From Stenopsyche tienmushanensis (taxonomy: Eukaryota > Arthropoda > Insecta > Trichoptera > Stenopsychidae), in contig WACJ01000324.1 of NCBI GenBank assembly GCA_008973525.1, positions 124,001 to 188,000 of the forward strand: a DNA stretch of 64,000 bases, given 5' to 3'. Below are positions 1 through 10,175 of this stretch, in pieces. Every line of letters begins with the position of its first letter. Positions within the stretch are counted from its first letter, which is position 1. A program made the translations under genes and the position numbers. The notes beneath the pieces were generated by a model, which saw nothing but the letters and a program-made list of their open reading frames with translations, was not told the origin of the DNA and made no database searches.

Positions 1-1009
1 TGACTGAGACGAGATGTTTATTAATAATATACCTTCGAATTATCGCACTGCACGTGGACATGATTGTGGTAAAAGTGAAAGAAGTTTTTCTTTTTAATTC
101 GGACAAGTACGTGACCGATTATCTATCGATATAAATCGAAATGGAAGAACTAATCGGACATGTTATTAGAACACGATGATTTACGCTCGATAAAAACATC
201 GAAGAAGGGGCTAAATGTGGTCGATTTCGGATCTTGAACCAATAATGAATCATGGTGAATTTTTCGTACGAACGAACAGGAAATAGATAGATTATATGAG
301 GTGTTTTTGATGCCATGTCGAAAATAAAACCATAATGTATTTGTTTGAGAACACCAAAAGGAAGATCGTTCGAGTTATATTGCAGTTGAAAAACTGAAGA
401 AAATTATGGCAATTTACTACTTAGCGTGCTGTTGGAGATTTTCTCTCGAATCACCATACAATTAGTGTAATAAATGAGCCATTATTTGGGGGATCGTATC
501 ATAATAAAAGCTAAATAAAAACACTTACAAACACACGCAAAAAATATGATCACATCAACAACAATCATTATAAATATATTATCTATTTAAAAAATAAGAG
601 TACGCTTATAAATGGGATGAAATTTTCATCATTGAAAAATTGCATTTTTTTTAAAATAAACCGGAAAATTCGATGGAAAATTATTGAATTTCCTACCTTT
701 TAGTTGTTGTCAAGTTAGCTGGTTGATATTTTGTGTCAATAATATTTAAAACACTAATGTTTTCATATATTTCGATAAGTTTATTGATGAATTTCCACTG
801 GGGGAAGTTCGCATGACGCACCTTCACTGACCGAGCGCGAATGGAGACTGAGCGCGTTTGTGACTCACATGTGATAAAATGTTTACCTGGAAATAACAGT
901 GGCTCTCAAATATTGCCCCACGGATGTCCCCTCCTTAAAGTCGAGGAATATAATTTAGATTAGGGCGCAACCATCGCGAAAATCGTAGGGAAATCAATTT
1001 AATATATAA
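1..1009. other. AT-rich stretch with no recognisable gene
   Basis: Only short frames without recognisable domains occur here. A slightly GC-richer patch lies at about 790-960, but I see no motif in it. I treat the whole stretch as intergenic DNA. Confidence 0.5.
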
Positions 1010-1230
1010 AAAATTTCTTTGTTCGTATGTAATGCGCTGCCATAGCGTTCATCAGATTGCGATGAAACTTCGTCTACTTATTGCTAAAGATTGCGCGAGT
1101 AACATAGGCATAGTCTTATATACAAAAAAAAAAATTGTTTGTTCGTATTTTATGCGCTGCCATACCGTTCATTCGATTGCGATAAAACTTTGTCAACGTA
1201 TTGTTTGCACTTTCTCAAATAATATAGGTA
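1010..1230 (-). repeat. Dimeric interspersed repeat (family U), copy 1
   Basis: Two diverged units of about 120 bp lie head to tail. Each contains a GCGCTGCCATA(G/C)CGTTCAT core followed by GATTGCGAT(A/G)AAACTT and a TAGGCATAGT-like segment. The reverse complement recurs at 28105-28385, 54340-55645 (split by a hAT insertion) and 61215-61370, so this is a dispersed family. The 79-codon open frame across it is a by-product of the duplication, since the two halves read alike. I do not know the element class. Confidence 0.7.
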
Positions 1231-1295
1231 TAGTACAATTAACTTACTGTAGATCTTGTTCATATTTATAATAAAACCAACAAAATGTAATTTCG

Positions 1296-1540
1296 ATCAG
1301 TCTTCTTCGGACAACATTGTTTTATAATGAGAGTTCGCAATCGTTCTGTAGACATTTTCAAACATGGCGTCCGATCGCGAGGCGCTCACTCGTCATGTCA
1401 GCGGTCCGAAAGGCGGACCGATTGGACACACAGACCTCGTGGCGACTTCGTCCTCTTTTAGTGCTTTTTGTGGCATTTTCTATGATCTGTACAATCACGG
1501 AAGCTCCCTCAGACGCTAACTTACAAAGGTGGTTCTTCTT
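1296..1540 (+). repeat. Interspersed repeat family R, copy 1
   Basis: The copy begins near ATCAGTCTTCTTCGGACAAC, contains GCGGACCGATTGGACACACA and ends near a CTAACTTACAAAGGTGG segment. Close relatives lie at 6435-6900 (+) and 48749-49010 (-). No terminal repeats or target duplication are obvious, so the class is unknown. Confidence 0.65.
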
Positions 1541-3030
1541 TTAAAGCCACTCTACATCTTACTGTTGCAAACGAAAGAGCCGAAAGTAGAATCTAGCTCA
1601 GATTTGATGTTAGTCAGACTCAAAGAACGTTCACTATTAATTACTGGCAAACAAATACTAAACAACGTAGCTTGAAACTTAAGTTTTATTAGGTAAACAC
1701 TTTCTATCATAGTATTTTCGTATATTATTTTAAAATACATGTACATCATAATAATATTTAACCCTTATCGGTCGTTAGTTTTATATACGTGATTTTTGTT
1801 TGAGCTTGTTTAAGTTATAATTTAATTTATGAGTTCGTCAGTCATAAATATTTTGAAATAATTTATAGTTGATTGATAATAATTTATATTAATGATTTCT
1901 ATAATGCCGCATAAAAACAAAACCGCGTAATTCAAAGGATGAGAATGAATTTATTGAATTCCTTGAATTATGCGGTGGATCAAAAACTTTTTGAAGTCCC
2001 CTGAATTTTTAAGGTTAAACTTTAAAGGTTTATCTTATATTTATATTATGAATAATATTTTTTAGACAATAATCATTTTTATTAAATTGTTTATTTATCC
2101 ATTTAAAATTATTCATATTTATTAATGACATCTACTGAGCATTTTAATAATTTAACGTCGGTAATAATGCCTTAAAAATATTTTTATCGACCATCATCCG
2201 GATCTTACAGCATACGGCGGACTGTCATTTAAATTATAATTTCTCATTATCCTTTGTTCTAACCAGAATAAAATGCTATTTTTTAAGCAAAAATACAGCA
2301 AGCAAAAACTATTAGCACTTTATTCGTTCAATATAAAAATTAGCTTTAAGCTGTAAATTTTTCATTAATTCAGAATATGTTAAAAACAATATGATATATA
2401 TTTGCACTAATATAAATCGTGATATTCCATTTAAATTTTAAACTTTTGATCATACATTTTATTATGACAGCGAGAAATTCCATTTAACATGAAGTTCATC
2501 TTTATAAAAACATTTTATTCGTATTGAAATTTATATATGATTGTTTCAATATTGAATCAATACATTTGATTAAGACTATGAGAAATATATTTATTTATTA
2601 ATATAGTTATCCTTCTCAGATATTTCAAATTATATTTGCTTTACTTTTAATAAATTTTATTAAATTTGTTTCATTTTTAATTCATCTTCTATTTTTATAA
2701 TATAAAAATGCTTAGAATATTTTTAATCAAAATTAGAATGAGATATTAAATACTAAGGTCAATTAAATGTGTGAGGAAAAATAAAAAATAAACGTATTCC
2801 TGATAAATTTATTATTACAACAAAAAAAATCTTTTTTAAAATATTTCTAATTATAAAGTTTATTATATACAATTTAAAATTATATAATAAGTTTATTTTA
2901 AATAAACGTATTTAAGAAATAACTAAAATTAATTGAAATTTAGGAGCAAAGTAAAACGAGCATATTAAATGTGCTTGTCTATGATCAACTTTCAAGTGAG
3001 GAATCATTGACTTGTCTTTGGTTCTTTAGC
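1541..3030. other. Very AT-rich intergenic DNA upstream of RpS16
   Basis: Long A/T runs and frequent stops occur on both strands. The only structured element noticed is the hairpin at 1923-1975. Confidence 0.6.
1923..1975. repeat. Short inverted repeat (hairpin)
   Basis: The arm CCGCGTAATTCAAAGGA at 1923-1939 pairs with TCCTTGAATTATGCGG at 1960-1975 with one bulge and one G-T-type mismatch. The loop is about 20 nt. It could be a small MITE relic or simply chance. Confidence 0.4.
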
Positions 3031-3049
3031 CGCTTCCTTTCCCGTCAAC
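3031..3049 (+). promoter_or_regulatory. Likely 5' TOP tract of the RpS16 mRNA
   Basis: A pyrimidine tract, CTTCCTTTCCC, lies just before the start codon. Animal ribosomal-protein mRNAs typically start with a C followed by such a terminal oligopyrimidine tract, which gives growth-dependent (TOR/LARP1) translational control. The transcription start itself is inferred from this pattern. Confidence 0.5.
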
Positions 3050-4239
3050 ATGTCGGCCGCTCCAGCAGCTCGCGTTACTGACGTTAGTTTTATCGTAATT
3101 TTGGCCTTAATATAGTGTTTTTTTGGAATCTTATAATAAAATTTGTTTTGTTTATAGCCCAACCAGCCTCAACGCAAGCGTGAGCCTGTCCATGCCGTCC
3201 AGGTATTCGGCAAAAAGGTTAGTATTACCGCCTTTTACACGTGGTCATGAATTTTTATAGATTATCAACCGACTGCGAAATTAGGATCAAAATCGATGTT
3301 TGAATTGAAATACTGCTAGTTTCTTGAACAATATCGATGTATTTTGGATTGCTTCTGACGGATTTTTAAAATCTTGATTTGTCAAGGCGTCAGATAGATT
3401 TGTAAACTTCGTTTATTTTCATTTAACCTAATACTGACGATGTCATACAATAATATATTATTTTAATTTAATGACAACAATTAGTATATTGTTAGTAATG
3501 ACATTTCAATGTTTTGAATTTAGTTTCAATCAGAATGCATCGGTCTAACTTTTGAATATTTATGATGAACCTAATTTATGCATTTCTTTTAGAAAACTGC
3601 AACTGCAGTAGCCTATTGCAAACGCGGCAGAGGTAATCTCCGTGTGAATGGACGTCCCTTAGAAATGGTGGAGCCCAAATTGCTCCAATACAAACTACAA
3701 GAACCACTCCTATTATTAGGAAAGGTAATAAACAATTCAATATTATATTCATATACTTATATTATCCCAGATAATTAATATCATTCTATTTACAGGAAAA
3801 ATTCTCAAGCGTTGACATCCGAGTACGAGTAAACGGAGGTGGTCATGTCTCACAAGTATATGCCATCAGACAGGCAATTTCCAAAGCCCTGGTGGCTTAT
3901 TATCAGAAATGTACGTAAAATTAAAAAGCATTTATTTTTCATCGACAACGCGCTATTGTTCATGATGATATACTTTATCCCGAATATGAGTTGACTTATG
4001 AAATGATATATTTTTATCTGATGCAATTTACTCGAGGTAAATTGCATACGCCGAACGTAGACTGTGATAATTGAGCGTTGTTTCGTTTTGCAGATGTTGA
4101 TGAAGCTTCCAAAACAGCAATCAGAGACATCTTTATTCAATACGACAGAACGTTGTTGGTAGCTGATCCCAGAAGATGCGAACCTAAGAAATTCGGAGGT
4201 CCAGGAGCTCGCGCACGCTACCAGAAATCTTACCGTTAA
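3050..4239 (+). CDS. RpS16: 40S ribosomal protein S16 (uS9), five exons
   Basis: This is a component of the small ribosomal subunit whose C-terminal tail reaches the P-site decoding area. The exons that give an open frame are 3050-3082, 3158-3217, 3593-3724, 3796-3910 and 4094-4239; all introns are GT-AG and the total is 161 aa. Family hallmarks are visible: [20 protein letters not shown] near the start, [31 protein letters not shown], and the invariant tail [14 protein letters not shown] at the stop. The start chosen is the first ATG after the pyrimidine tract, and it gives an N-terminus about 15 residues longer than human (146 aa) or fly (148 aa) S16. The extra residues, [11 protein letters not shown], are encoded by exon 1 alone, so the exon 1 assignment is the weakest part. 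Intron 4 contains a snoRNA candidate. The upstream pyrimidine tract fits a TOP mRNA. Confidence 0.96.
3955..4027 (+). ncRNA. Candidate box C/D snoRNA in RpS16 intron 4
   Basis: Within the intron 3911-4093 there is a C box ATGATGA (3962-3968) and a D box CTGA (4018-4021). They are bracketed by a 4-bp terminal stem, ATTG (3955-3958) with CAAT (4024-4027). The size of about 73 nt and the location in a ribosomal-protein intron are typical of intron-hosted C/D snoRNAs. D' and C' boxes are only weakly suggested (TTGA and AATGATA near 3991-4008). I could not match the guide segments to rRNA by eye. This is an inference from motif spacing; chance occurrence in AT-rich sequence is possible. Confidence 0.4.
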
Positions 4240-4714
4240 AGTCATCCAAACATTTCACAAAATGTACGATATTCGCGGAAGTTTTCACTCATTTTTATCT
4301 CTTGTGGTCGCTTTGATAATGTCAATTGATATTGATGCTTTGAAACTTGGCGATGTGAACATCTTGAAATAATGTACATTCAATTTTAAATATAAGGATA
4401 ATACATGTGGAACAAATTCTTTCATTTAATCCTTGTCCCGTGTTACAGCTTGTTTATGATTGATAACGGCACTTCTTGAACAGTCATATTCGCACATGAT
4501 TCTTTATCACTACATTTGGACCGTGTAAAACTAGCGAGTCTGACTTACCGTGCTTCAGGTTTTTATTGTGATAAAGTGGACTTTTTCAATGACCAGATTT
4601 GCGTCGGTGAGCCTTGGTATTGTGACAACAGTTTTATAGCCTATCCTGCAGCTTTGAAATTATCTGGTTCATCTTTATTGTACCAATATATAGACTATTT
4701 CCTTGCATTAATTA
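4240..4714. other. RpS16 3' flank, no further gene seen
   Basis: This holds the RpS16 3' UTR and intergenic DNA. No canonical AATAAA is obvious close to the stop; only AT-rich variants appear near 4366-4400. An 86-codon frame at 4516-4776 runs into the neighbouring repeat and has no recognisable domain. Confidence 0.5.
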
Positions 4715-4925
4715 TCATCATAGTGCAACCACAATCAGTCCGCTATAGAACTATGTGCCTCTTCAATATCCATTAACAGGAAGGGGTTACATCCATCGCA
4801 TCATACATTCACTCGATATTGAAGGTAGCATTACCACCGAGTTTTATTTTGAACGTTCACCCAGCGGGTATCCTGAATGAACGTATTGACTTACGCTTTC
4901 GCAACCAACTCTATAGTCAATTCTT
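4715..4925 (+). repeat. Interspersed repeat family V, truncated copy
   Basis: It matches 19420-19885 over ATCATCATAGTGCA(G/A)CCACA, CCTCTTCAATATCCATT, AGGAAGGGGTTACATCCATC and ATATTGAAGGTAGCATTACC. The CCACTGC...GGCCTC segment in the better copies resembles the 3' ends of non-LTR elements that are very common in insects, but I cannot place it in a named family. Confidence 0.6.
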
Positions 4926-5231
4926 TGGATGCAAGGTGAGGATAATTTCGAGAAACTAGGTGTGGTTGGCACTATTGAAGGGAAAAAAAGAAAATTCCCT
5001 ACCCATTGAACCAATCAAATCAAGACCACTACAAGCTGTTCTATGGTTGCAGCCTTTCAAAATCAGAGGCAGAGTATTATAGGCGCTGGACACATCCTTG
5101 GCCAATAACAGAAAAGGTCATGATTCTCAGCAACTGAAGGACCGATTTAAAAGAGAATTGGGTAGTGATTTTAGAGAAGGCATAACTCAAAAGAGTAGGA
5201 TGTACGTAGTATGATTTTGATACAAATAATC

Positions 5232-5346
5232 CAATGAAATTTATCCCGGCAAGATGACAATCACGCAAGAGCTTCCGGGTGCCCGACCTTTCTACTCTGC
5301 ATCCTCCAGAGGAGGCGAGGTCCCAGCAAGGAGAACAGCTTCCGAT
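5232..5346 (+). repeat. Repeat segment shared in inverted orientation with 9311-9425
   Basis: The sequence CACGCAAGAGCTTCC...GCAAGGAGAACAGCTTCCGAT recurs as its reverse complement at 9311-9425 with about 80% or better identity by eye. It ends exactly where the hAT element at 5347 starts, so the hAT probably inserted into, or deleted next to, an older repeat. Confidence 0.55.
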
Positions 5347-6275
5347 TAAGGAATCCAATCCCGGGATCCCGGACAGTTTTAGGCTCTTATGAATCTTGGG
5401 ATTAGTAAACGTAATCCCGAAAAAATCGGGATTGAAATTTTTACCTAATAGAAATCGTACACCTCGCCAGCACGATAAAGCCTACTAAATCGAGACATTC
5501 CCGCCGAAATCTGAACGCTTGGAAACAGTGGCGTAACTACCAATTGGCGAGCTTAGGCGACGCCTACGGGTAGTAACTATCTAATCTATGTATACATATA
5601 TGTTTTTCAAATTGTTATATTAACCTTTTCCTACCGGTGATGTATTTACTACACCTCGACGCTAATAATGGGAATATCGATATGAAATATAATAGATACG
5701 GGGTTCAGAATTTTTGTATTTCTCCTTAATATAATTAAGAATCGCATCAAAGTATTATAGGATATAAGTATTTATCTGCCGCAACAGAAATAAACTATTT
5801 GTCGGGAAATCAAGAATTTTGCGAGTTTTAGTCCGTGTCTCAGCAGACAGGAATTTTATCAGTCACATTGATGGTGTTATACGAAAAAGGGGGCTCACGC
5901 GTTATCAACTCGAATTAGCATTTAAATATCTGATGACGATACCTCCAATGAGTGTGGAGGCTGAGCGTGCATTTTCAGCAACAAGTGATTGACGAAACAC
6001 TGGATGTTTTAATGTTACTTCAGGCATATTTTCTAAATAGTATTTGAATTTTTTGGTGTTTTATTTATTTATTTTTGAATTGTATTTTTTATCTTTTCTT
6101 AAATAAATAAATTTCTTTCGCCTTCAAATTATTTCCAAATCAAATGGACTTAGTAATTTTTGATCAAATTTATCAATATAATTTCTTAACCAATTGAAAA
6201 TCCCGGTCCCGGGATACTGGGATTGATCTATTGCTATTCCGGAATCGAAATTTTGGCTCGGGATTGGATTCCCTA
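5347..6275 (+). mobile_element. Non-autonomous hAT transposon, copy A
   Basis: The ends are near-perfect inverted repeats, TAAGGAATCCAATCCCG and CGGGATTGGATTCCCTA, followed inside by more CCCGGGATC palindromes. Near 5905-6040 the plus strand encodes a degenerate hAT C-terminal dimerisation motif (LAFKYLMTIPP.SVEAERAFSA) broken by stops. The catalytic part of the transposase is missing. The segment at about 5629-5735 resembles the TTAA-flanked MITE at 25287-25507. Flanking 8-mers (CTTCCGAT left, ATCTGGAT right) do not form a clear target duplication, unlike copy B at 54500. Confidence 0.8.
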
Positions 6276-6319
6276 ATCTGGATCAATCAGATAAAGTCCT
6301 TACCTGAAGAATAGTCAAC

Positions 6320-6425
6320 TACTTCATGACTATATATCATCACCCTCATGAACAGTCCATTGCAGGATTAAGGCCTCTTCAATATCTATTCATAGGAAAG
6401 ATAAGATTCATCTCATCCGTAACAA
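6320..6425 (+). repeat. Repeat family V, short diverged fragment
   Basis: It has the same order of motifs as 4715-4925: CAGTCCATTGCAG, GGCCTCTTCAATATC.ATTCA.AGGAA and CATC.CATC. The copy is strongly diverged and lacks the downstream half. Confidence 0.45.
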
Positions 6426-6434
6426 GGGGATGGA

Positions 6435-6900
6435 AAATCAGGCTCTCGCCACGGGCGCTACTGGGCTTGGGGCGCAAAACACAGAATACCGACCCGGTCG
6501 AGAGTTGCACATTATTTTAATTTTATTTGATCATTCTACTTTACATGAATCAACACTGATTGACTCTGTCCCTTTTTATAATATATACTAAGTTGTCTTA
6601 TCTCTCTTTTCTTCGTTATCACTTAAACAGGCCGACATAAGCCTGCAATAAAATTAAGACAACAATATTTTTAGCCGATTGTGAAATTTAAATAACCCAC
6701 CCGATCAGTCTTCTTCGGACAACTTCGTTTTGTAATAGGAGTTTGAAGTCGTTCACATTAGCGGTCGGAAGAGCGGACCGGTTGGACACACAAGCTTTGT
6801 AGCCACTCCGTCCTCTTTTGGGGCTTTTTGCGGCATTTTCTATGATCTGTACGATCACGGAAGTTCTTTCAGAGGCTAACTTACATAGGTGGCTCGCACC
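6435..6900 (+). repeat. Interspersed repeat family R, copy 2
   Basis: It matches copy 3 (48749-49010, reverse strand) over the shared ends GGGCGCTACTGGGCTTGGGGCGCAA and AATATTTTTAGCCGATTGTGAAATT, then the GATCAGTCTTCTTCGGACAA body. Compared with copy 3 it carries about 190 extra bases near 6480-6655, either an insertion here or a deletion there. Confidence 0.65.
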
Positions 6901-7194
6901 AAATGAGATCGCAAACGAGTCTAGACTTCCCCTCCACCCACAAAAAATATACATGATTACATTAATACATACTTAAGTTTTGCAATCCATATATTGTCTT
7001 AGTTTTAAATGATAGATATAGAGTTTATTAAGTGCGAACAGTAGACTGATCGGTCTATAACTTCCGGGATGGATATTTTTTTTCTTTAATAATTTTCTTT
7101 TTTTAAAGGTAAGTATTGAAAACTTTCATGGGAAGTTTTTGATGATTGGATTATCAATTTCGTTTAATCCTGTGGATTTTTTGTAGTGGGGGTG

Positions 7195-7680
7195 GTAATT
7201 GCTATGGGCACTTCATACTCTCGTAACGGTTCTGATCTCATCTATAATGCTCACCTTCTTGTGCACTTGATATTGAAGGTAGCAAGACCTCCTAGATTCA
7301 TTTTGAATGTTCACCCACCAGATCACCTGGGTGAACACGTCGAAGGGCACTTTCATAACCACCCCGACAAGGAGTATGGGTGATTTATAAAGATTGAGCA
7401 GCTATTCTTGGAAGGCAGTGGAAGTTTATTCCAGACTATTATGTCGATTTTGCTGAAAAAAACTGGAGTACATAGATTGGAGCCTTTCCTCTCCTCGCAA
7501 GGGTGATTTCGAGCTAGGATAAAGATGTATGATACTCAAATGCATTTCAGATTTGCTCCTACACTAATTCGAGAATAGGTTGATTTTTTTTCTTTTTAGA
7601 TTCACCCTCGCAGTTCAGAGATTTCAAAATTTTATCAAAAGCAACGGAATACAGCATTGGTATCGCTGCAAAGTAAGATT
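7195..7680 (+). repeat. Interspersed repeat family V, diverged long copy
   Basis: It follows the 19420-19885 copy segment by segment: TTGATATTGAAGGTAGCA, TTCATTTTGAATGTTCACCCA, the TTTATAAAGATTGAGCAG segment, and the final GATTCACCCTCGCAGTTCAGAGAT block. The 65-codon frame inside it is not considered real. Confidence 0.55.
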
Positions 7681-8137
7681 TGTCCCTTATCCCTCTTCTT
7701 TAAAAGTATTTCACAACATCCAATAGCTTATATGTATGTCATCATAATATTAAATTTATGATTAACTTAATAAAGAATAAGCTTCAGTCGAAGTTAAAAT
7801 GATTGGGGTTGAACCAAATTAAATAAAATGGAATATAATCTATTTTATACTTTAGGGGTAAATATTAAGGGATTCAATTATTTCTATTCTATATCACAGA
7901 GATTAAGTTATCTTGGTTTTTAAAGACAGATAACATTTAAATGAACATTTATAATCCATGCGCGATTTCCATCTAATTCATAATTAACCCTTATCATTTT
8001 CGTCTATATATATATCTCATTCGTAAGGGATTAAAAGGTTAAAGGTCATACCTTTTTATACCCGATGTTAAAACGGAATTTTAACGCATTCAGAGTCTAC
8101 TTACGAACATAACGAATTTATTATCGTAAAATAAAGC
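7681..8137. other. AT-rich spacer with no gene seen
   Basis: No coding potential or repeat match was noticed between the repeat and the tRNA gene. Confidence 0.5.
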
Positions 8138-8139
8138 TT

Positions 8140-8145
8140 AAAAAA
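8140..8145 (-). terminator. RNA polymerase III terminator of the tRNA gene
   Basis: A run of six T on the minus strand lies 4 nt past the discriminator base of the tRNA. T runs of four or more are the standard Pol III stop. Confidence 0.8.
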
Positions 8146-8149
8146 GATG

Positions 8150-8222
8150 CATCCCTGGTGGGGATCGAACCCACGACCTTTGGATTAGAAGTCCAACGCG
8201 CTATCCTCTGCGCCACAGGGAC
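8150..8222 (-). tRNA. tRNA-Arg, anticodon UCU
   Basis: The reverse strand folds into a full cloverleaf. The acceptor arm is GTCCCTG/CAGGGAT plus G73, the D arm is GCGC...GCGC with TGGCGCAGAGG as A box, the anticodon arm is TTGGA-CTTCTAA-TCCAA with anticodon TCT, and the T arm is GTGGG-TTCGATC-CCCAC with B box GGTTCGATCCC. There is no intron and the CCA is not encoded. It decodes AGA (and AGG by wobble). A T6 terminator follows 4 nt downstream. All paired positions are intact apart from the G1-U72 wobble, so it looks functional. Confidence 0.95.
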
Positions 8223-9310
8223 AGTTGGGAGGCGAGGCGATATTTGCGTATTTAAACAAAAGCATCTTGCGCCACTGTATGACGATTAAATTTTCGCGTT
8301 AACATTAAAATTACAATCGAAATGCGCACAATTTGGCAGTGGATCTGTTGATTTCGACATTTTTATAACAAAGGGATGATTTTTCATCATAGAAGATCTT
8401 ATTTTTTAGCAAAATACGTGGCGTACGTCTTGGATTCTCACCCCTTACGCTCGGGGTAAATAAAGTGCCGATGACGTAGCGTAGATGGCAGCACTGCCCA
8501 ATGGCCGATGGAGGAATTTATATCCTTTTTAAATATTAAATTCATAAAATATATCCAATAATCCGAATATATTTTCTATGAATAAAATGAATGCCATTTT
8601 CCTCATGGATGCATGAGATTTTTTTATTAAAATCATATAATTAATTTAATTCTGAAATTCTACTTACTTTTTTCAGTTTGACATGCAATCAAGTTAAACA
8701 ATTATGACCTTGGAAACAATTAATTTTTAATAATCATAACACAAATTATATCTAATCTATAAGCAAATTCAAAGGCTATTGTTGTTCTCGAATTGTTGTG
8801 CAAATTTGATGCCTAAATATTATAAAATTTCAATTATTTGACACATATTTTGTAAGTATTTTTTCAAAAATTAAAACAATCCCAAATATTAGTTTCTTTC
8901 AATTCATTTCATTTTTATGTGATTTACCGGAAAGTTGTGGTGGTACGGAACTCACCCTGTTCTGCGTACCGTATAAAGGGGAATGTGGAACCGCTGATTA
9001 CAGAAGTGTGTTGTGTCTGCGCAAAAGGTATCACCACTATCCTCAGCTATTTCAGCAGACAGGAGAGAACGATCATAACCTGTTCAAACGACAACTCGTT
9101 TCCATGGCTAGCTACTACGAATGACTGAATCGATACGAGTACCACGGGGAAGGGGTTGAAACCCCTGCAGTTTGGCCTTTTGGTACACTCTGCAGCCCCC
9201 TTCAAACTGAGGTTGGACTTGTGGATAGTATTTCCCTTGATCTTAGCATAACCCGTCTCTATCCAATTCCTATAGTTCTTTTAGGCCAGCGTGCCTTCGG
9301 GTACATGCAA
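8223..9310. other. Intergenic stretch without an identified gene
   Basis: A GC-richer segment at about 8920-9290 has moderately open frames on both strands (69 codons on +) but no motif I recognise. It adjoins the repeat at 9311-9425 and may be part of the same unknown element. Confidence 0.4.
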
Positions 9311-9425
9311 AATCGGAAGCTGTTCTCCTTGCAGGAACCTCGCTTCCTCTGGGAGACGCAGAGTGGAAAGGTTGGGCACCTGGAAGCTCTTGCGTGAGTG
9401 TCATCATGCTACGATAAAATTCAGT
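9311..9425 (-). repeat. Inverted copy of the 5232-5346 repeat
   Basis: The reverse complement reads CACTCACGCAAGAGCTTCC...AAGGAGAACAGCTTCCGAT and matches 5232-5346. Here the match continues past CTTCCGAT into TTTGCATG, sequence that the hAT insertion at 5347 removed or displaced in the other copy. Confidence 0.55.
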
Positions 9426-9814
9426 GAATGATATTTTGTGTGGCTAGTCCGGGGTAACCCGGAACAGATCGTATAGCAATGCAGGTTGTATAAAACATAT
9501 ATCCATGGGTGCTATCAGCCGCTGTCTATCACGACACGTGCAAAGTTCTTCAGCTAGGCAATTGGGGTGTGTGTTTACTGTTTTTGTAATTTTGGCAATG
9601 GTTTTCAGTCTCCTGTTTCACTGTGGCTTTGTGTATGATGTCATTTATCACATACCATGGAACGTTGGATATTATACCCGTCGCGGCTATTGTCAATGTG
9701 GCACTCCAGAGCTGTATCCCATATATCCGAGCAGATTTAAATTTGTTTTTATATAGAAGTATTTGTTTTTATAACAACTCCACAACAGCATCTTAACTAA
9801 TCCAGCATGATCTC

Positions 9815-10175
9815 ATACTAAAACCTATTTGGATGTATGGAATACGGTTCTGGGGTACCACATTGACCTCCAATATTGACATTCTCCAACACTTTCATTA
9901 CAAAGTGCTGCGTATTATAGGCGACACTCCATGGTACATGATAAATAACATCATACACAGGGAATTAAACATATATAGTGTAACGGAAGTATAGTAAAAA
10001 ATATAAACAATGACTAAAAACATATCCTAACCGCCTGGTTGAAGAGCTAATTAACCAAAACTCCGCGATGATGCGTAGGCTGAAAAGATATATGGTTAAT
10101 CAATTAAGACCTACACGAGCCAACAACGTCAAAAGAAGGACTAAATATCTCTCAGAGGATAGATTGTTTATATAA
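9815..10175 (+). mobile_element. Jockey-clade non-LTR retrotransposon, 3' remnant
   Basis: Conceptual translation of the plus strand gives LKPIWMYGIRFWGTT, then ILQHFHYKVLRIIGDTPWYM and IIHRELNI. These are the characteristic C-terminal motifs of Jockey-type reverse-transcriptase polyproteins (LKPIWxYGIQLWG, LRxIxxAPWY). A further AMMRRLKRYMVNQLRPTR segment follows after stops. The reverse-transcriptase and endonuclease domains are absent, so this is a dead 5'-truncated copy. Confidence 0.75.

Noticed and set aside
1032..1271. 79-codon plus frame with an internally repeated MRCHSVHQIAMKL / MRCHTVHSIAIKL peptide
   Set aside because: The peptide repeat follows from the duplicated DNA units of family U, which are non-coding at other loci.
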